From: Carboxydothermus hydrogenoformans Z-2901
Lineage (GTDB): Bacteria > Bacillota > Z-2901 > Carboxydothermales > Carboxydothermaceae
Length of the DNA stretch: 64,000 bases
Direction of reading: 5' to 3'
Assembly (NCBI RefSeq): GCF_000012865.1
Contig: NC_007503.1
Coordinates: 2,239,001-2,303,000 of the forward strand
A program made the translations under genes and the position numbers. A model generated the notes under the pieces. That model did not search any database. It worked only from the letters and a program-made list of their open reading frames with translations, and was not told where the DNA came from. Every line of letters begins with the position of its first letter. Positions within the stretch are counted from its first letter, which is position 1. Of this stretch, positions 63,458 through 64,000 are shown in pieces.

Positions 63458-64000
63458 TTATCTCACCTTGACTGCCTTTTAAAAATGCCTTTACCATCAC
63501 CATATTTATAGCTATCAAGAAAATCCCCAGGATGCTTCCTAATAATAAACCGTTTCCGGTTCTAATTAAACTTACCCACAGAGGATCGTACTGGTGAGCA
63601 AAAGTATTGATAACCGTAACCGGTGCTAAGCTTCCAATAACCAGAGCTATATACCGTATCTCCGGTCTCACTTTTGTCCATAATCCCCAAAGAAGCAAAG
63701 GATAGCCAATGGCAAATTCTTTAAATCTCGGCCTTACATACAGGTACTTATTTAGCAGGGCGCGAAGCTTTATCTCGCCGGGTAAAACCAGCGATTCCGC
63801 AGCATTTCCCGTCCGCAACAGGTAATAAGCACCAGCCCCGAAAACAATTATTAGCGCAAATAGCTGCCACAATTTTAATTCTAAACCTAAATACTCAAAA
63901 ACCACTTGTTTTAAACTTTTTTCCCGTACTAACAAAACCCTTGCAGCATAGATAGCAAATATTAATACCGGCAGAAGAAAAGATAATTTTACACCCCGAA
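63435..64000 (-). CDS. DUF5693-like membrane protein, partial (runs off the right edge)
   Basis: The open frame continues without a stop to the window edge (GVKLSFLLPVLIFAIYAARV then LLVREKSLKQ), so the start lies outside. The visible part has membrane helices (LWQLFALIIVFGAGAYYLLR, YPLLLWGLWTKV, IRYIALVIGSLAPVTVINTF, GNGLLLGSILGIFLIAINMV). The style and its position directly before wecG fit the C-terminal end of DUF5693 proteins, which in Firmicutes often neighbour csaB. Family assigned with moderate confidence. Confidence 0.65.
   Translation of the reverse strand, partial: RGVKLSFLLPVLIFAIYAARVLLVREKSLKQVVFEYLGLELKLWQLFALIIVFGAGAYYLLRTGNAAESLVLPGEIKLRALLNKYLYVRPRFKEFAIGYPLLLWGLWTKVRPEIRYIALVIGSLAPVTVINTFAHQYDPLWVSLIRTGNGLLLGSILGIFLIAINMVMVKAFLKGSQGEINGGNKNL

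Overview
The window reads as the chromosome of a thermophilic, spore-forming, anaerobic Firmicute. The supporting evidence is spoIIID, spoIID and mbl next to the ATP synthase operon, a Gram-positive cell-wall gene set, two large S-layer-type genes, a Tat-exported molybdenum oxidoreductase, and very many toxin-antitoxin and IS remnants. The gene order and protein style look most like Carboxydothermus or a close relative. That assignment comes from recognition, not from a database search. Nearly all core genes lie on the minus strand.

Bases 1-14,500 are an accessory region. It holds a decayed duplicated Phd/RelE module (about 7-460 and 8430-8990), a PIN toxin pair, an IS21-type element (2522-6396) that carries an IS110-family element inside it, a HEPN-like putative abortive-infection gene, an orphan HicB, broken MNT/HEPN genes, a Uma2-type nuclease, a 5'-truncated transglutaminase, and a three-gene transposon (zinc-ribbon protein, DDE transposase, AAA ATPase) that cuts an HD-domain gene. 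Most single genes here are truncated or frameshifted, so this is a graveyard of mobile and conflict genes.

Bases 14,650-23,200 carry two paralogous secreted surface-layer proteins, each with its own TTGACA-N17-TAAAAT promoter and a shared C-terminal SH3-like domain, a fragment of a third paralog, and a short LytR-CpsA-Psr protein. Bases 23,200-28,600 mix conserved sporulation and shape genes (mbl, spoIIID, spoIID) with three toxin-antitoxin loci and several families of palindromic repeats.

Bases 28,600-46,700 are the classic Firmicute housekeeping string read right to left: rpmE, a DUF1385 gene, prfA, prmC, a Sua5-type gene, mntP, a ywlE-like phosphatase, rpiB, glyA, dCMP deaminase, MazG-like, wecB, atpZ-I-B-E-F-H-A-G-D-C, a secreted hypothetical, and murA.

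Bases 46,700-64,000 hold a two-component system beside a secreted repeat protein, a signal-less amidase, a Tat-Mo-FeS-NrfD respiratory module with its own TatA and chaperone, a divergent LysR regulator, a split YeeE/TusA sulfur-uptake operon, and an envelope-polysaccharide block (pgm, galU, sn-glycerol-1-phosphate dehydrogenase, sugar/alditol nucleotidyltransferase, WecG, partial DUF5693). No tRNA, rRNA or CRISPR array was seen.
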